Assembly (NCBI GenBank): GCA_008477525.1
Contig: SPDT01000001.1
Coordinates: forward strand, 2,728,001-2,792,000
Reading direction: 5' to 3'
Origin: Hypomyces perniciosus
Lineage: Eukaryota; Ascomycota; Sordariomycetes; Hypocreales; Hypocreaceae
DNA length: 64,000 bases
A program made the translations under genes and the position numbers. Numbering within the stretch: the stretch's first letter is position 1; every line of letters starts with the position of its first letter. The notes under the pieces are model-generated. The model was not told where the DNA came from. It did not search any database and saw only the letters and a list, made by a program, of their open reading frames with translations. Positions 61,010 through 64,000 of the stretch are shown here, one piece after another.

Positions 61010-62483
61010 TTATTTCTTCACCGGGATGTAGTTCTTGTTGCCCACAGCCTTATCCCACATGGTCTCAAGGATACCTCGCACGGGTCTCCTCTTGCCGTGT
61101 CCGGTTTCCATGTCGGCTTTCAGCTTGTCGTAGATTGAGGGCAGAGTCTCGGCCCTGAACTTCTTCCGCATCTCGTCGTAGACGTCCTTGCGGTAGATGA
61201 GCCAGAACTCGTCCTCGGTGTAGTATGTCCGGGCGTACAAGAGTTTGGCACCCATCAACTCGGCGCTTCGCAGCTCCAACTTGCGGTTGAGCTCATAAAA
61301 ACGCCTTGGGGTCGCGAGGACCGCGGCCATAAACGCCGACAGCGAAGATTCTCTGGTCAGAGACCTCATCGACGCGTGCGTTGAATCGAGAGGTTAAGCC
61401 AATCTCCTTGGGCGCCTTGCAGGGGGCCAAGAAAATCTGCAGCTCTGGCAAGGTGTCGTTGACGAAGGAAACGAATTCCCTGACGGTGCTGGCGGGAATG
61501 CCAAAGTCCTGGACGACATACTCGTTGGCGAGGCCGGACTTGTGCAGGGCGTGGTAGCATGTGCGGCTGTCGAGGAATGGATCGGCCAGGCGACGGGTGA
61601 ATGCGTTCTGTGGCACATGGAAGTGCTTGAAAGCAAGCTTGCCACCCCAGAAGGCACCGTGGTCGTAGCGGAAGAGATAGTCAACAGTGTTCATGTAGAC
61701 GGACGTTGGCGTTTCAGGCGCAGGCTGCTTCTTGATGATGTCCTCAATGGTGTCGGCGAACCAGTGGACTTCCATCTGCTTGAGGGGCCTTTCGCCGGCT
61801 GGTAGAGCCTCGCAAAACCGGCCATACATGACAACGATGTAGCCCCTGCGGAAGTAAACGCCGTCAATGAAGTGAATCGATTCGTCCTTGGTAGCCTCCT
61901 CGAACATGTCATGCACTCTGCCCACGTCCTCGACGAGTTGGATTTCGAGCTGAATGTAGGGCGTGGCAGGGATAAGCTCGATAGTGAGAAGAGTAACGAT
62001 TCCGAAGGTTCCCAAGCTACCAGCCGCGTGCTCAAGAAGATCGGCGTTGTGAGTGCGGCTGGCCGTCTCCAGGGTACCATCTCCAAGCACAATCTCAATA
62101 TCGGAAACAGTGTTGTTGAAGAGGCCATAGCGGTACATGCTGCTCTCACCAGAGAAGCCGGAATATCCACCACCAACCGTGATGCCCTTGAACTCCATGA
62201 CAATCTTGGGCATGATACCGTGCTTCAGAGTGTGCGCTGCCAGGGCATCCATGGGCACCTTTGGCTCGGCTTGGACGGTCATTGTCTCCAGGTTCACGGG
62301 GAACAGGCGATCCATGCTGCTCGTGTCTACGATGGCGTCCTGCTTGAACGCCAGAGGACGGGTAGAGCTCGTGGAGCCATGGTAGACGCGGAAGGGCTTC
62401 TTGTTGTCGTAGAAGTGCTTGACCTGCTCCTGGATCTTGGCCACAGCGGCGTTGTGCTCCTCGAGGAGCCTTGCTGGATCCAT
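61010..62483 (-). pseudogene. DHCR24/DWF1-like FAD oxidoreductase, frameshifted
   Basis: Frame from ATG 62483 reads 390-odd residues, then stops at 61293 just after RDPKAF. The family sequence (YELNRKLEL ... TYYTEDEFWLIYRK) continues at once in the -1/+2 frame from about 61296 to 61010. The switch sits in a run of five A on the + strand (61296-61301); a run of four would keep one frame of about 490 codons. FAD motifs are intact: PKIVMEFKGITVGGGYSG, HAAGSLGTFGIVT, and the Trp-rich HGAFWGG region. The family includes delta-24 sterol reductases and fungal FAD monooxygenase-like relatives. Either an assembly error or a recent, real inactivating indel. No signal peptide. Confidence 0.8.
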
Positions 62484-63298
62484 GGCGAATGCTCAGGGAC
62501 CGTGATGAATACAATTGATATGAGAATCACGTACTCGGAGCTTGAAGCTTGAAGCCATTCGAAGGGCTGTGACGTATGTGGCCGGTCGGTTCGGGATATT
62601 TATGTCCCTGTAAATTGGAAATTAGGTACATTAGTACTACATAAATTAAGGAGGCTGGGTCGGGATGACGTCCCACTGCTAAGCCTCAGTGCAGGGCGGC
62701 TTGGCTGCCAATCATTTTGCACTGTTTGGTGCTTGAGCAGGCTATCACGATTCTGGTGTTAATTATCACGAGAGCCGAGCTGTTGCAAGTTGCAGTAGTA
62801 TTATTGCTACTCTGTAATCTTTATTTAATCGAGCCAGCCCAAGATTCAGGCAAAGCTGTCGTGCAAACTGGTATGTTGCATGAATATAAATACGATGCGT
62901 ACATACGGAGCAGAGGGCACAGAACTGCACAATTCGCGATAAAAAGAACTCGCCAAGCCGGGTGGTCTGACCAATGGTGAAAACACACGTAAGATGAGAC
63001 CAGTCTGATTGATATGTCGTTTCTCGATTTTCTTTTTCGTTTCGTTGCGACCCGATGAACCCAACGACTCGAGCTTCTCTATTCCGCCAAACGCGCTGGC
63101 ATGGGATGATATTCCAGTGATACTCCGCATAGCCGCAAAGGACGGCCCCTTTACGAATGATATCTGAGAATTGCCATCGGATAGCGTGTGTAGAGGATTA
63201 TACATCTATTATCAATCTCCATAATGAGCACCAAATAACTAGCCATATTACATACAGCACTTGGTTATAACAATAACACATCACCTACCTGCAAGGTT

Positions 63299-63319
63299 CC
63301 CCCCCCCCCCCCCCCCCCC
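63299..63319. repeat. Poly-C run of 21
   Basis: Uninterrupted C. Exact length is unreliable in most assemblies. Confidence 0.9.
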
Positions 63320-63522
63320 AACATGCAAGTACTCGTAGGGTTACACTGAGACGGGTCAATTGTAGGCCCCCCCCAAATGCTGGCCAGGGCCATTCCCTCC
63401 GAATCATCAGACCAACAACGCCACTGTCGCTGTTGTTGCATTGTCGAGGCCAATAGGCAGTGAAGAGGACAAACCAATCCGAGACAGATCCCAGGCGGTG
63501 GCTGTCAAGCTGTAGCTACGAG

Positions 63523-63538
63523 TACGGAGTACGGAGTA
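63523..63538. repeat. Two overlapping TACGGAGTA copies
   Basis: Direct, overlapping copies at 63523-63531 and 63530-63538, about 95 bp before the start of the right-edge gene. Confidence 0.95.
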
Positions 63539-63634
63539 TAGCTATATCATAGCTGTCCCTCTTTTCTTCTACTTCGTCTGCGTCACACGAGATTTCCACC
63601 TCTTGGCAGTGTTCAGCCTTCATGAGAGCGCAAA

Positions 63635-64000
63635 ATGGCCATCAATTTGGGGCTCATATATCTCCTGGTAAGAATTGCTACGTATTGATAGTCTCTGAGA
63701 TATAATTGCTGATTCGTATCACTGTCCAGGCGAGCTGTGTGCTTTTCGCCATCGCAGCGTGAGCTCTCCCACCTCATTCTCCTCCATCTCACAATCCCCT
63801 CAAAGCCCAAAGCTGACCTTGACGATACTATATGCCACAGCGTCGTACACTTTCATAGTTCCCACCTCTCTCTCCCCATCAGCCCAGTCATCACCATCTT
63901 CACGATCCTCCTCCCCCTCGGATCGTTCCTTAATTCCTTCATCTACCCCAGCATCCTCCACGCCGCCCGCTCCTCCTCCTCCCGCCTGCAGCAACTCAAC
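63635..64000 (+). CDS. Small membrane protein, 5' exons only (cut by window edge)
   Basis: Three exons: 63635-63667, 63730-63758 and 63883 to the window edge. The joins give MAINLGLIYLL-ASCVLFAIAA, then PVITIFTILLPLGSFLNSF: two hydrophobic segments separated by few residues. The alternative of reading through the second intron gives a Ser-rich, non-hydrophobic frame and is less credible. The protein continues beyond the window, so family and topology are undecided. Confidence 0.55.

Larger units (their letters stand above)
62484..63634. other. Intergenic, 1.15 kb
   Basis: Promoter of the DHCR24-like gene and of the next gene. It contains a 21-nt C run (63299-63319), a shorter C run at 63367-63374, and the double TACGGAGTA at 63523-63538. 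No gene supported. Confidence 0.6.

Overview
The window is nuclear DNA of a filamentous ascomycete. Most genes are split by short introns (about 50-90 bp) with fungal GTAAGT/GTATGT-type donors, and the single-copy genes (ZPR1, YME1, ORC6, TYW2, an SPX-GDPD GDE1) match Sordariomycetes-type homologues. A hypocrealean, perhaps clavicipitaceous, fungus is my best inference from protein flavour; no marker in the window proves it.

Layout. 1-10.5 kb is dense housekeeping: ZPR1 (cut by the left edge), an Rpr2/Snm1-type RNase P/MRP subunit, a DUF866 CxxC zinc protein, a mitochondrial PPR-type protein and GDE1. 10.5-28.8 kb (18.3 kb) holds no gene I can support; it is full of microsatellites and copies of a 9-bp word, TACGRAGTA. 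It ends in a pyrimidine-rich leader in front of a four-finger C2H2 regulator (28.8-30.3 kb). 31.5-36.2 kb carries the i-AAA protease YME1 and a GRE2-like reductase. 36.4-38.0 kb is a single-pass, Mid2/Skg6-like membrane protein with a cysteine-rich ectodomain. 40.9-47.6 kb is again dense: an SDR, ORC6, a secretory-pathway EF-hand protein, TYW2 and a 2EXR protein. 47.8-49.5 kb is a fungal C2H2-type protein with a C-rich core. 49.9-53.3 kb is gene-poor and rich in TACGRAGTA. Then come an aldehyde dehydrogenase, a jacalin-like lectin, an intron-containing tRNA-Gln(UUG), a secreted VAO-type FAD oxidase, a convergent DHCR24/DWF1-like FAD oxidoreductase with a 1-bp frameshift, and at the right edge the first exons of a small membrane protein.

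No biosynthetic cluster, virus, transposon or CRISPR-like system was recognised. The strongest unexplained signals are the TACGRAGTA family (at least 35 exact copies by hand count, none in a coding model, about one expected by chance) and the 18-kb gene-free interval upstream of the C2H2 regulator. Next is the frameshift in the DHCR24-like gene. Exon boundaries were derived by hand from splice consensus, reading phase and family similarity; where all phases closed, this is stated.
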